DNA of 64,000 bases from Alteromonadaceae bacterium (lineage in GTDB: Bacteria; Pseudomonadota; Gammaproteobacteria; Enterobacterales; Alteromonadaceae): contig JABXHM010000085.1 in the NCBI GenBank assembly GCA_013373625.1, positions 1-64,000 on the forward strand. Direction: 5' to 3'. This document shows, piece by piece, positions 16,622 to 25,769 of this stretch. The first letter of the stretch is position 1, and each line of letters opens with the position of its first letter. The translations under genes and the position numbers were made by a program. The notes under the pieces were generated by a model. The model saw nothing but the letters and a program-made list of their open reading frames with translations. It was not told the DNA's origin and searched no databases.

Positions 16622-17740
16622 TTACACGGTGCGATAGCGAATAATTCGGTGCATGCCATAAGTTAACAATGGCAGTACCACTACCGCAATAAAACCGTAG
16701 GATAACCAGCCGTAACCCTGTGCGATCAATTTGATAATACCGAATTTACCTGCGAGAAATACCGCAACACCAAGAATAACGATTGCCACACCAAGTCGCT
16801 GACGAGGGCTGAACAATCGGCCCCTGTCATTCATGGCACTGCCTATTCGTTCGTTGATGGCGTGAATGATACCTGCTCCCGTTTCTATAAATGTGCCGAA
16901 TAAAATAACCTGAAACACCACCATAAACCAAAGTGCGTTGAGGCTTTGCAATAACACACTCACTGGTACCGGCGCATCAATAATGGCCGGATATTGAGCG
17001 AGCATGGCGATGAAGACAAAAATACCGGGAATAATGCCAACGACACCCGCTAAAAAGCCACTGCATACAGCTTCTTTGCGGCTGCTTAACCCAGGCAAGA
17101 CAAACAATACTGCAGCCATCGCATTGAGATTATAAGCCGCATACCGCACACCGTCCCACGACCAGTTACCCGTGCTATGAGAGCCAGAAAAGGCTGAGCG
17201 GATATTGTCACCATAGGCGATGATGATCCAAATAAGAAATACGGCATAAACGAGGTACAGCAATACCGACCACAAGGCGAGTGACTTCTCAATAGCCTTA
17301 CCACCAAGATATACCAGAGCACCGATGGCCAGCATCAGCACCATAGCGCCAATATGGCCGGAAATACCAAATACGGAGCTGACCATTTCGGAGGCACCTG
17401 CCCCAAGTACAGCCAGCACTAATAAAGCTATCATCAGGTAAATAACTTCAAACAAAGGCCAAAACCGGCCCAGCAATTGTTGGAAGAACGTTCGGTAGTT
17501 GTAACTGCGCGTGATTCTGGCGAACTCAAATGCAACGCTTAATACTATGCCCCACACAAGACAGGCCACCAGCATGCCGAATAATCCGCCCACCGGGCCA
17601 TGCCACAGAAAGAACTCAGCGATTTCTCGACCGGTTCCATAACCTCCGCCAACAATAACAGATTGAAATACCAGCCCCGGCACTACAATGCGGGTGAAAC
17701 CAGCAAAACGCGTCGTATTAAACATGCTGCTATTTAGCAT
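16622..17740 (-). CDS. YkvI-like membrane transporter
   Basis: A 372-residue integral membrane protein with about ten to eleven hydrophobic segments. The N-terminal PGLVFQSVIVGGGYGTGREIAEFF pattern, with glycines interrupting the first helix, resembles the LeuT-fold YkvI family. It follows the dgcA gene by about 40 bases on the same strand, so it is probably the inner-membrane importer of the substrate used by DgcN/DgcA or of a related amino acid. The substrate is not known from sequence. It converges with the GntR gene, with only 13 bases between their stops. Confidence 0.8.
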   Translation of the reverse strand: MLNSSMFNTTRFAGFTRIVVPGLVFQSVIVGGGYGTGREIAEFFLWHGPVGGLFGMLVACLVWGIVLSVAFEFARITRSYNYRTFFQQLLGRFWPLFEVIYLMIALLVLAVLGAGASEMVSSVFGISGHIGAMVLMLAIGALVYLGGKAIEKSLALWSVLLYLVYAVFLIWIIIAYGDNIRSAFSGSHSTGNWSWDGVRYAAYNLNAMAAVLFVLPGLSSRKEAVCSGFLAGVVGIIPGIFVFIAMLAQYPAIIDAPVPVSVLLQSLNALWFMVVFQVILFGTFIETGAGIIHAINERIGSAMNDRGRLFSPRQRLGVAIVILGVAVFLAGKFGIIKLIAQGYGWLSYGFIAVVVLPLLTYGMHRIIRYRTV

Positions 17741-17781
17741 AATCGGACGTCCCTATTTTTAAATTTTTGTTTTTGAGATGA

Positions 17782-18762
17782 TCATCTTAGTGAGCAGCGT
17801 TTTTCCGATTCACGGAGTGGACAGACCGACATATCAGGAAATGCCTCTGCTCCTTCACGAGAAGGGGTTAATTGGGGCCTTTGCCAGTCAACCAGTTCGG
17901 CCAATCGTGCCAATACCAGCGCGGGCTGCATAGCCAACTGCGTACCTAACATATTCCCCACCATCAACTTAAGATCAAGCTGACGCGCCGCATTTGCTAA
18001 GGCAAGTGCTTCGGTGAGGCCACCGGCTTTATCCAGCTTGATTTTTATCATCTGGTAATGCCTGGCAACCGATGGTAAATCGTTCCGATCATGGCAGGAT
18101 TCATCCGCGCATAAGATGACCGGACATTGATAGCCTTCCAAAGCAGAATCAAGCGCTGGCGCTAAAGGTTGTTCAATAACAACAACCCCCAACTCCCGCA
18201 TTAAAGGTGCATATGCCTGTAATTGTTTAAATTGCCAATGCTGATTCGCATCAACAATTATCTTAGTACCACTGTTATGTCGATTAAACTCAGTCAGCCA
18301 AGGTATCGGATTGTCAAAACTGCGTAAAGATAATTTGACCAGCTTCGCTTTTAACATCAATGTACAAGGCGATGTTTGCAGCGAAACCTGTTCAATTGGA
18401 GAAAACATCTTAGGGGGTATGCCGCTGTATTCAGCCAACGACACTCCCGCCTTTTTCGCTTCGAGATCCCACAACGCACAGTCAATTGCATTACGGGTTC
18501 CGCCCGGAGGCAGTAACCGCAGTAATTGCATTCGGTCATTGCACACGTCATTTTCAAGAATCAGCTTAACGGCCCTGGCATACGCCAACATCGTTTCGGC
18601 AGTTTCATCAAGATACCAGACCCCGGTCGCTTCGCCATAACCGGTGATTTCCCCTTCACTTATGGCAACCTTAAGAACATCAAGCCCGTAAAGTAAGCGC
18701 TCCTCAGTCACTACAGGCTTGTCTGAAAGACAGTGCTGTACTGATATCGTCACCTTGCGCAT
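17782..18762 (-). CDS. dgcA: N-acetyl-D-glutamate racemase DgcA
   Basis: A 326-residue enolase-superfamily enzyme. In the DgcN-DgcA route described in marine bacteria, DgcA converts N-acetyl-D-Glu to N-acetyl-L-Glu, which is then deacetylated to L-Glu. Seen in the sequence: the KAKL lysines near 138-140, metal ligands Asp171 (IIVDANQHW), Glu197 (IEQPL) and Asp220 (ADES), and IKIKLDKAGG near 239-247. The specific name rests mainly on its position 24 bases after the DUF1611 gene, since the family also contains dipeptide epimerases such as the one at 8662-9771. Confidence 0.85.
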   Translation of the reverse strand: MRKVTISVQHCLSDKPVVTEERLLYGLDVLKVAISEGEITGYGEATGVWYLDETAETMLAYARAVKLILENDVCNDRMQLLRLLPPGGTRNAIDCALWDLEAKKAGVSLAEYSGIPPKMFSPIEQVSLQTSPCTLMLKAKLVKLSLRSFDNPIPWLTEFNRHNSGTKIIVDANQHWQFKQLQAYAPLMRELGVVVIEQPLAPALDSALEGYQCPVILCADESCHDRNDLPSVARHYQMIKIKLDKAGGLTEALALANAARQLDLKLMVGNMLGTQLAMQPALVLARLAELVDWQRPQLTPSREGAEAFPDMSVCPLRESEKRCSLR

Positions 18763-18786
18763 AGCAACCTCTCTGAATACTGAGCA

Positions 18787-19818
18787 TTATACCTGGTTCA
18801 GAGCCATCAATGATGAGACAAAAGCCTCACAGCCATCGACCAGAGGATCGACACAAACCAAACCAGTTTGTTTACTTAAATTATCAAGATATGGGTTGCG
18901 CTTGTTAGCAGGCAACCCTGAGGTATTCACACTTACTCCAATGCACACTGCGGCAGGATTAGTTAACCGCGCACAGCGCAAATGCAGTTCAATGCAGTCG
19001 TTGATTGAAGGCAATTCATATTCCGGGCATGAGCTTACCGTCGCACGCACCGCGTCATGACATACCACAATGGCATCCGGCTGTGAGCCGTGTAATAAAC
19101 CAAGGCTGACACCGGCATAGGATGGATTGAATAACGAACCTTGTCCTTCAATCACATCCCAGTGACCGGTGTCATTTCCAGGGGAAATTGTTTCGGCAGC
19201 ACCACTAATAAAATCGGACTTCACCGAGTCAATCGGTATCCCTTCTCCCGCGATCATCATGCCCGTTTGACCGGTAGCACGAAATGTCGCTTTAATGCCC
19301 GCGTCCTTAAGCGATTGAGTGAGTGCCAGTGCAGTGTACTTTTTACCCACCGCGCAGTCAGTGCCCACCATTAACACTCGATTACCGCTGCGCTTTTTTC
19401 CCGTCCCAACCGGCAGGATTTCCGGCGCTCGCCTAACATCGATTAATCTGACACCACTGCTACTGGCAGTTTCCTCTAAGCCGGGTACATCATGCAATGA
19501 GGTGTGTAAGCCACTAACAATATCCAGACCACTGGCCGCCGCCAGGTTAATGATGTCAGTCCATTGTTGATTTATCTCGCCACCTACCAGGGCCACACCA
19601 ATAACCAGACTTCGTGCTCCCGCCGCCGCGGCTTGTTCAATAGTCATATCTGTAACGCCTAAATCGACGCTGTCAGGCTGAGTACGCAATTGCCCCACTA
19701 CTTTTTCCGGGCACCATTGCACTAAACCAGCGCCGGTTTTAGCACTCATAAGATCGTTTACGTCACCTAAAAAAATCAGATAGGGAGCGTTTAGTTTTAC
19801 CGTTGTTGTTTGATTCAT
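18787..19818 (-). CDS. dgcN: D-glutamate N-acetyltransferase DgcN (DUF1611)
   Basis: A 343-residue DUF1611 protein: an N-terminal Rossmann-like domain (about 1-130) and a P-loop-like domain beginning near 145 with MVGTDCAVGKKYTAL. Members of the family paired with an enolase-superfamily racemase acetylate D-glutamate, feeding DgcA. Gene order dgcN-dgcA, 24 bases apart, matches the described D-Glu catabolic module. The gene follows the TonB-dependent receptor by about 96 bases with no regulatory motif between, so it is probably transcribed from the receptor promoter. Confidence 0.87.
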   Translation of the reverse strand: MNQTTTVKLNAPYLIFLGDVNDLMSAKTGAGLVQWCPEKVVGQLRTQPDSVDLGVTDMTIEQAAAAGARSLVIGVALVGGEINQQWTDIINLAAASGLDIVSGLHTSLHDVPGLEETASSSGVRLIDVRRAPEILPVGTGKKRSGNRVLMVGTDCAVGKKYTALALTQSLKDAGIKATFRATGQTGMMIAGEGIPIDSVKSDFISGAAETISPGNDTGHWDVIEGQGSLFNPSYAGVSLGLLHGSQPDAIVVCHDAVRATVSSCPEYELPSINDCIELHLRCARLTNPAAVCIGVSVNTSGLPANKRNPYLDNLSKQTGLVCVDPLVDGCEAFVSSLMALNQV

Positions 19819-19914
19819 TGATACATTCTCTGTTGGATCTTTAAAACCAGGTCCAAATGACAGTTAAAGCGTGTCGTACTAAGGGCGTTAGTCGGCCCAT
19901 AATATTGTTATGAA

Positions 19915-22167
19915 TCAAAATGCATAGGTGATAGTTGCACCTAATGTGCGTGGCTTAAGGGGCACACCAACAACATCTGCATTAACCCCATCCAACGATA
20001 ACGCGGTGTAGTTACTGTATGCATATTTATTGAATGCGTTGTTAAGGTAAGCTGTTACGGTCAGTTCGTTCCACGACATACCAGCACTCAGGTCAACCTG
20101 CGTGATGGTATCGGAAGGTAAATTAAACAAGGGGTTGGAAGGGTCACCATTTACCAGGGCACCGTCGCTGCTGTCGGTATACCTAAGGCCAGCTGTTACC
20201 CATGCCTCAATACCGGAGGACAATTCAAATTCGTAGCGACCAATTGCAGATGCACGCCACTTGGGCACGCCCGGTATCGCAGCACCTTTTTCTCCAAACA
20301 GTTCAGGTTCATCTGAATTCAAGGTACTACGGCTGTAGGCCACAGAAGTATTCAGCGTAAAACCATTGCCTGCATTAAACACAAAACTGCCCTCGGTGCC
20401 GTATGCAGTAATACCATCTTTGGCATTGCCATCGGTGCCCTGACCATAAAAATAGACAGTGGTTTGGAAGTTATCCCAATCAATGTACCAAAGACTGGTA
20501 TCATAGCTAAACATGCCATCAAAGAAGTCGCCTTTAGCGCCGACTTCATAACTCCATAAATCATCTTGCTCCGTGACAGGCTGCGACAAGATTTCGCCAG
20601 TAGCGGGATCAGCAACGGTTAAATTTGAACTGGCCGGGCGATACCCACTGGCGATACGCGCATACAGTGACATATCAGCATGGGGACGATACCGAGCAGC
20701 AAATAAATATGTTGTAATATCACCCTGTGCAGTATCAAGTTGCTTATCAGACGGCTCCCCGCCTACCAATAACCCCTCCTGGATAAAGCGCAAAGCCAAT
20801 TCAGTTTTGGCGTAGCGCATACCGGCCGTGACATCAAAATCTTTGGTCAGATAATAAGTGAAATTTCCAAACGCAGCAGTTTCATCATACTCACTGGGGA
20901 AAGAGGCAATTAGCCCAACGATATTTAACGGTTGTCCAATTAATGATTGCTGGTTGTCCGTGGATTCTTCGGCGTGATATAAACCGGCTATCCACTCATA
21001 TTGGTCATTGTTTTTAGAGGTAAGGCGAATTTCAGATACGTTTTTGTCTGACCAGATATCATAAGTAACTGGCGCACTGGTAGTAGTACCGACAGGATTA
21101 CCTGTTAACATATCCAAAAAGGGGCCGTAAATACTCGTAAAATCAATAGCCGAGACGTTGTTGTATTCTACTTTGCTGGTGGTGGCATCAAGCGTGGCAA
21201 AGTCGAGTTCGTAAGTCATACTGGCAGAAAACATTTCAGTTTCCATCTCGTCACTACCAAAGCTGTTATCGGTGGTTAACTTACCGTAAACCTCCTCTTT
21301 CTCTAACGATGCCAATCTGACACTGGCATCGAGTCCAAAGGACGTTTTTTGCTTAATTGCCTTTACTCTGAAACTTAGATCTGCACTGGCTTCAAATAGT
21401 AAATCTGCCGAGTACCCGTAATTATCTGAGTCATTGGCATTTTTCTTAACCACTTCGCCGGTTGCCGGATCAACCTGGTCGACGTAGCCTGCGTCGTCAG
21501 CTTTAAACCCTGAAAGCGTCAAACCAAGCTTGTCATCGATCAGAGGAACGCTAACGTAACCGCGGTATTGCTTGGAATTTCCACCATCCTCAATATGAGA
21601 ATAATCGGCGGTTACGCTTCCGCGTGTTTCAAATAGCGCGGGATCGCGACTGATGTAACGCACCGCACCACTAATTGCAGTAGCGCCAAATAAAGTACCT
21701 TGCGGTCCTTTGATTAGTTCAATTCGCTGCACATCGCCTAACAAACCGTCAAAAAACAAGGCGCCACCATCGGCAAAACCACTATTGCTGGTCATCGGCA
21801 CATCATCGACATAAATAGCGGTTACTGCGGTTGCCCCCTGTTGGCTGACACCCCTCGCGGTAATTGACCCACGACCACGCTGACCACCACTGCGATTGAT
21901 ATTAAAGCCCGCTGTGTAGTCAATGATGTCAGCAATAGAATTGATACCACTAGCCAAAAAATCGCCGGGCTGAATAGCAGTTACCGAAGCAGGAACATCC
22001 TGGATTGTTTGCACACGTCGCGATGTCGTTACGGTTATTTTTTCTACTAACGGTTCGGCGTTGTTGTCTTGTTCTGTGTCTTGAGCGAAGGCGGTTAATG
22101 GAATAGTCATTGCTGACATGACAGACATCATAGCGAGTAATGTAGTTTTCTGTTTGAAATCGGACAC
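19915..22167 (-). CDS. TonB-dependent outer-membrane receptor
   Basis: A 750-residue receptor with a signal peptide (about 1-28, ending TAFAQ), a TonB-box-like EKITVT near 43-48, a plug domain (about 55-170, with RGVSQQGATAVTAIYVDDVP and ELIKGPQGTLFGATAISG) and a 22-strand-type barrel ending in aromatic TITYAF, the usual C-terminal Phe. It should import a substrate across the outer membrane using TonB energy. Its position upstream of dgcN-dgcA-ykvI and its copy of the locus motif suggest a D-amino-acid-containing peptide or murein fragment, rather than iron; no siderophore genes are near. Confidence 0.9.
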   Translation of the reverse strand: MSDFKQKTTLLAMMSVMSAMTIPLTAFAQDTEQDNNAEPLVEKITVTTSRRVQTIQDVPASVTAIQPGDFLASGINSIADIIDYTAGFNINRSGGQRGRGSITARGVSQQGATAVTAIYVDDVPMTSNSGFADGGALFFDGLLGDVQRIELIKGPQGTLFGATAISGAVRYISRDPALFETRGSVTADYSHIEDGGNSKQYRGYVSVPLIDDKLGLTLSGFKADDAGYVDQVDPATGEVVKKNANDSDNYGYSADLLFEASADLSFRVKAIKQKTSFGLDASVRLASLEKEEVYGKLTTDNSFGSDEMETEMFSASMTYELDFATLDATTSKVEYNNVSAIDFTSIYGPFLDMLTGNPVGTTTSAPVTYDIWSDKNVSEIRLTSKNNDQYEWIAGLYHAEESTDNQQSLIGQPLNIVGLIASFPSEYDETAAFGNFTYYLTKDFDVTAGMRYAKTELALRFIQEGLLVGGEPSDKQLDTAQGDITTYLFAARYRPHADMSLYARIASGYRPASSNLTVADPATGEILSQPVTEQDDLWSYEVGAKGDFFDGMFSYDTSLWYIDWDNFQTTVYFYGQGTDGNAKDGITAYGTEGSFVFNAGNGFTLNTSVAYSRSTLNSDEPELFGEKGAAIPGVPKWRASAIGRYEFELSSGIEAWVTAGLRYTDSSDGALVNGDPSNPLFNLPSDTITQVDLSAGMSWNELTVTAYLNNAFNKYAYSNYTALSLDGVNADVVGVPLKPRTLGATITYAF

Positions 22168-22616
22168 AGTGGTTCCCCCTAAACTGTTAGTTTTTATTTT
22201 ATAGTCACTTAGTATTAATTGAGTACGTCATAGCACTGATTGATTTGCAGATCCCAATACAAATCTGGTTACACTTTAACCGTAAAAAAACACATTTGTA
22301 CAGCCATTTATTTAAATAATACAGCCTTATTATATTTTTTATACAATTTTGCGACGAAAAAATGAATAAAAAAACGCAGAGAAATAGAAGAAAATTTGAA
22401 TAAAATCAGAACTTAAGATCACAACGTAGTGATTTCATTTTAATACTTAGCATTGTTGAGGCAGGTTTAACTAGTTCAACATCTGATGATGCTTGCAGTT
22501 AAATCATTTGCGTAACCAGCCAACAAAACTGGCTACACAAACAATAGAGTGATGTTTTGTATTGAACGCTTTGTTATTCAAGGGCAGGCAAAACACACTA
22601 CAAATAAAATAGTACG
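22168..22616. other. Promoter region of the TonB receptor unit
   Basis: No gene seen in these 449 bases. The right-hand half lies downstream of the yitT-like gene; no clear terminator hairpin was found there. The left-hand part carries regulatory site C, about 130 bases upstream of the receptor start, in very AT-rich DNA. Confidence 0.6.
22299..22326. promoter_or_regulatory. TACAGCC regulon motif, site C
   Basis: Two exact TACAGCC half-sites (22299-22305 and 22320-22326) in direct orientation, 21 bp apart start to start, separated by 14 AT-only bases. Located upstream of the leftward TonB receptor / dgcN / dgcA / ykvI unit. This is the most regular of the four sites. Confidence 0.75.
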
Positions 22617-23216
22617 CTACGTCACAATATACCGACCTTCCTTATGATTCACCGCAATCACTAAATTCAATAGAAAAGCTGCCAATATCGAAAATAGCAA
22701 ACCGCGTAAGTCGGTTAAAAAATACGACGAGAAAACAATGGTAATGTCAGCGACCATTTGAAATTTTCCAGCACTCAATCCGTACTTGTTTTGCAGATAA
22801 AATGCCAGTATACCAATTCCACCTAAGCTCGATTTATGCCTGAACATAGCCAGTACACCGAGACCAATGAGAACACCACCAACCGCTGAACTAAAAACAA
22901 CAGAGATATGATTAAATTGTACAACCAGCGGAATGGTCTGGGTCAGTAACGCAACCAGTGATACCGAAATAAAAGTCTTTAAGGTAAAAGCCCACCCCAT
23001 TTGTCGCCAACTGAGGTAATAAAAAGGAATATTAATAACAAAAAACAACTGCCCAAAATTAAATGGTAGCAACGCATCAAGTGCCATTGCCAAACCGGCT
23101 GTTCCTGGTGATAACAAGCTATTTTCGCTCAACAAAACTAATCCCAGAGAAACCAGGATTGAACCGCAAATAAGCCCTAATACATCCTCATAAAGTTTAT
23201 GATCCTTGTTTGCCAC
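22617..23216 (-). CDS. YitT family membrane protein
   Basis: A 199-residue protein with five to six hydrophobic segments and the family-typical SPGTAGLAMALDAL and SSLGGIGILAFYLQNKYG stretches of the YitT (DUF161) family; this copy lacks the C-terminal DUF2179 domain of longer members. Some short members have been linked to amino acid or sulfur-compound transport, but its substrate here is unknown. It stands alone, with its own copy of the TACAGCC motif about 60 bases upstream, which ties it to the neighbouring D-amino-acid locus. Confidence 0.82.
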   Translation of the reverse strand: MANKDHKLYEDVLGLICGSILVSLGLVLLSENSLLSPGTAGLAMALDALLPFNFGQLFFVINIPFYYLSWRQMGWAFTLKTFISVSLVALLTQTIPLVVQFNHISVVFSSAVGGVLIGLGVLAMFRHKSSLGGIGILAFYLQNKYGLSAGKFQMVADITIVFSSYFLTDLRGLLFSILAAFLLNLVIAVNHKEGRYIVT

Positions 23217-23274
23217 TGCAAAACCCCACCTGAATACTACCTAAAAACACTAGGTAAACTAAAACCCACAATAA

Positions 23275-23302
23275 TACAGCCATATTATCTTTTAATACAG
23301 CT
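23275..23302. promoter_or_regulatory. TACAGCC regulon motif, site D
   Basis: TACAGCC (23275-23281) and TACAGCT (23296-23302) in direct orientation with the same 14-base AT-rich spacer as sites A and C. It lies about 60 bases upstream of the yitT-like start. The remaining bases to 23551 show no gene. Confidence 0.7.
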
Positions 23303-23551
23303 TTAAAATTGAGAGAGGGGTACTTTAAATCGAACTAAGACGGCTTAGGAAAAATAGTCCTGTTTAATTAGAGTGCCGAATTACACAACAGTGGCATGAC
23401 GCTCAAAGCACAACGTATCAGCACGGCAATGCGCTATTGTTGACACTTCTCGCCCCGTAAATTAGTTGTGTTAATGATCAGCTAAACGCTGCACAGCAAG
23501 AACGCAACTTGCTGCGCACGTGCAATGACTCATTCACTCGGTTATCTGCAT

Positions 23552-24325
23552 TTACTGCTCGTCACGCAAGAATACCAGCTCCGTTGCAGAGCTTTGCGCT
23601 TCGCTAAAATAATACCCGGCAGAATCAAACGCTTTTAAACCTGCCACGTCCTGCACCTGATGCTGAATAATATAACGCGCCATCAGGCCGCGGGCTTTTT
23701 TAGCAAAGAAGCTAATCACTTTATACTGCCCGTTTTTGCAGTCTTTAAACACCGGGGTGACTATCATGCCGTCCAGACTGGCTTTTTTAACTGACTTAAA
23801 ATACTCATTAGAAGCGAGGTTGACCAGTACGTTGTCACCCTGCTCTGCCATGGCTGAGTTTAACGTATTGGTGATTGCGTGACCCCAGTATTCATAGAGA
23901 TTCTTACCGCGTGAATTCTCTAACTTGGTCCCCATTTCAAGACGATACGCCTGCATTAAATCAAGCGGCCGAAGTAGCCCGTACAGCCCCGACAAAATGC
24001 GTAAATGACGTTGTGCATAGGCAATGTCTGCTTCGCTCAAAGAGTGGGCATCCAGACCCGTGTATACATCACCGTTGAAAGCAAATAATGCCTGACGGGC
24101 ATTATCAGGTGTAAAAGGTACACTGAAAGCATTAAAGCGATCGGCGTTGAGCGTAGCCAGCTTGTCGCTGATTTTCATGAGAGAACCAAGTTGTGCCGGG
24201 CTTAACGATTTGCATTCAGCAGCGAGCGTCGCAGCATCATCGATTAACGCCGGTTGGGTATACTCTTTAACCGGTACACTTGATTCAAAATCTAGATTCT
24301 TTGCGGGTGAAACAACTACTAACAT
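23552..24325 (-). CDS. yaaA: Peroxide stress protein YaaA
   Basis: A 257-residue UPF0246/YaaA protein. In E. coli YaaA lowers free intracellular iron during hydrogen peroxide stress and binds DNA. Family features: the start [15 protein letters not shown], then [11 protein letters not shown] (about 88-98), [12 protein letters not shown] (about 110-121) and the C-terminal [14 protein letters not shown]. Length is typical. TAAGGAG precedes the ATG. It is divergent from talB, with a 325-base gap. Confidence 0.95.
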   Translation of the reverse strand: MLVVVSPAKNLDFESSVPVKEYTQPALIDDAATLAAECKSLSPAQLGSLMKISDKLATLNADRFNAFSVPFTPDNARQALFAFNGDVYTGLDAHSLSEADIAYAQRHLRILSGLYGLLRPLDLMQAYRLEMGTKLENSRGKNLYEYWGHAITNTLNSAMAEQGDNVLVNLASNEYFKSVKKASLDGMIVTPVFKDCKNGQYKVISFFAKKARGLMARYIIQHQVQDVAGLKAFDSAGYYFSEAQSSATELVFLRDEQ

Positions 24326-24650
24326 GCTAACTCCTTAAATTTGAACTGAGTATAACATTTGTCAGCACGCCAATCAGTTGCCAAAAATCGATTAAATCCT
24401 TCAATTTTTTCGTTTACTGACCCGCGGTTTCGTTAACATTTCTGGGTTTAGGTTTATGAAAAATACGCGGCAAAGAAAATAGCCCGTGTTGACCGCCACC
24501 GACGGTTAAACTATCGCGCAGTTTGTTATACACTGGCGTTTAAACACATTAATAACAAGCCAATATTGAACGCGCCCTACAGTGCATGTGCAATCGGCCC
24601 TTCACCCAAACAGCGGTGACGGCCACAACTAATTCAGGATAAAGAACATC
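24326..24650. other. Divergent yaaA/talB promoter region
   Basis: No gene or RNA is recognised in these 325 bases. The region must hold both promoters; I see no operator with clear dyad symmetry. Confidence 0.5.
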
Positions 24651-25613
24651 ATGAGTAATCAGCTAGAATCTCTAAAGAAAATCACCACTGTTGTTGCCGA
24701 TACTGGCGATATTGATGCCATCAAAAAATACCAACCGGTTGATGCTACCACTAACCCATCATTGTTGCTCAAAGCCGCCAGCCTGCCGCAATATGCAACG
24801 CTGATTGACGAATCAGTAAGCTGGGCCGCACAGCAGTCAGATGATGCAGACCAACAGTTGGTTGATGCATCTGACAAGCTGGCCGTTGCTATTGGTAAAG
24901 AGATTTCAGGTAGTATTCCAGGCCGCATTTCTACAGAAGTTGATGCGCGTTTGTCTTTTGACACAGAAGCCACCATTGCCAAAGCCCACAAACTGGTAAA
25001 ACTGTATGCCGACGCGGGTATCGATAAATCTAAAATCCTGATTAAAATCGCTTCTACCTGGGAAGGTATTCGCGCTGCAGAAGCGCTCGAAAAGGAAGGT
25101 ATCAACTGTAACCTGACGCTATTATTCAGCTTTGCACAGGCTCGTGCGTGTGCCGAAGCCGGTGCATTCTTAATTTCACCATTTGTGGGTCGTATTCTTG
25201 ACTGGTACAAAAAGAGCACGGGTAAAGACAGCTACGCTGCCAGTGAAGATCCTGGTGTTGTGTCAGTAACCAGTATCTATAACTACTATAAAGAGCACGG
25301 TTATAAAACTATCGTAATGGGTGCGAGCTTCCGTAATATCGGCGAGATCACCGAACTGGCTGGTTGTGATCGCCTAACAATTAGCCCCCAACTGCTTGAA
25401 GAACTTGCCAACACCAGCGGTGAATTAACTGCTAAGCTGAAAGACAATGGCGCCACCTCTCAACCCGGTGAAAAACTTACTGAAGCGGCTTTCCGCTGGG
25501 ACATGAACGAAGATCCAATGGCTACAGAGAAACTCGCCGAAGGTATCAGAAACTTCGCTGCTGACCAGGATAAGCTGGAAGCGATGTTAAAAGACAAGCT
25601 GGCTAATTTATAA
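24651..25613 (+). CDS. talB: Transaldolase
   Basis: A 320-residue class I transaldolase of the non-oxidative pentose phosphate pathway, moving a dihydroxyacetone unit from sedoheptulose 7-phosphate to glyceraldehyde 3-phosphate. The Schiff-base lysine is Lys132 in [11 protein letters not shown]. Other signatures are TTNPSL (33-38) and [10 protein letters not shown]. Length equals the TalB family. It lies 156 bases upstream of pgi, which fits joint control of central sugar metabolism, although the spacer carries a large inverted repeat. Confidence 0.97.
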   Translation: MSNQLESLKKITTVVADTGDIDAIKKYQPVDATTNPSLLLKAASLPQYATLIDESVSWAAQQSDDADQQLVDASDKLAVAIGKEISGSIPGRISTEVDARLSFDTEATIAKAHKLVKLYADAGIDKSKILIKIASTWEGIRAAEALEKEGINCNLTLLFSFAQARACAEAGAFLISPFVGRILDWYKKSTGKDSYAASEDPGVVSVTSIYNYYKEHGYKTIVMGASFRNIGEITELAGCDRLTISPQLLEELANTSGELTAKLKDNGATSQPGEKLTEAAFRWDMNEDPMATEKLAEGIRNFAADQDKLEAMLKDKLANL

Positions 25614-25614
25614 T

Positions 25615-25630
25615 ACAATATTAATATTGT
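25615..25630. promoter_or_regulatory. 16-bp palindrome after talB
   Basis: ACAATATTAATATTGT is perfectly self-complementary and lies immediately after the talB stop codon. It is a plausible operator for a dimeric regulator acting on pgi; no specific regulator is assigned. Confidence 0.4.
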
Positions 25631-25667
25631 GTAAAAGTAATCAATTGCTCAATTAACGGAGCCATTT

Positions 25668-25734
25668 AAAGGTGATGCCTGATTACCTGAGTGTCAATGC
25701 AAATGCAGCACTCACAGTAATAAGGCTCACCTTT
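25668..25734 (+). repeat. Long imperfect inverted repeat between talB and pgi
   Basis: Arms of about 26 bases pair with two small bulges (AAAGGTGA..GCCT..ATTAC..GAGTG against CACTC..GTAAT..AGGC..TCACCTTT) around a 15-base loop. It is not followed by a T-run, so it is not a standard terminator. As RNA it would be a stable hairpin 36 bases before the pgi start, so mRNA processing or stabilisation is possible. Confidence 0.75.
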
Positions 25735-25769
25735 AATAACTTCAGGGTATAAGTTTGTAGGAAAAAATC

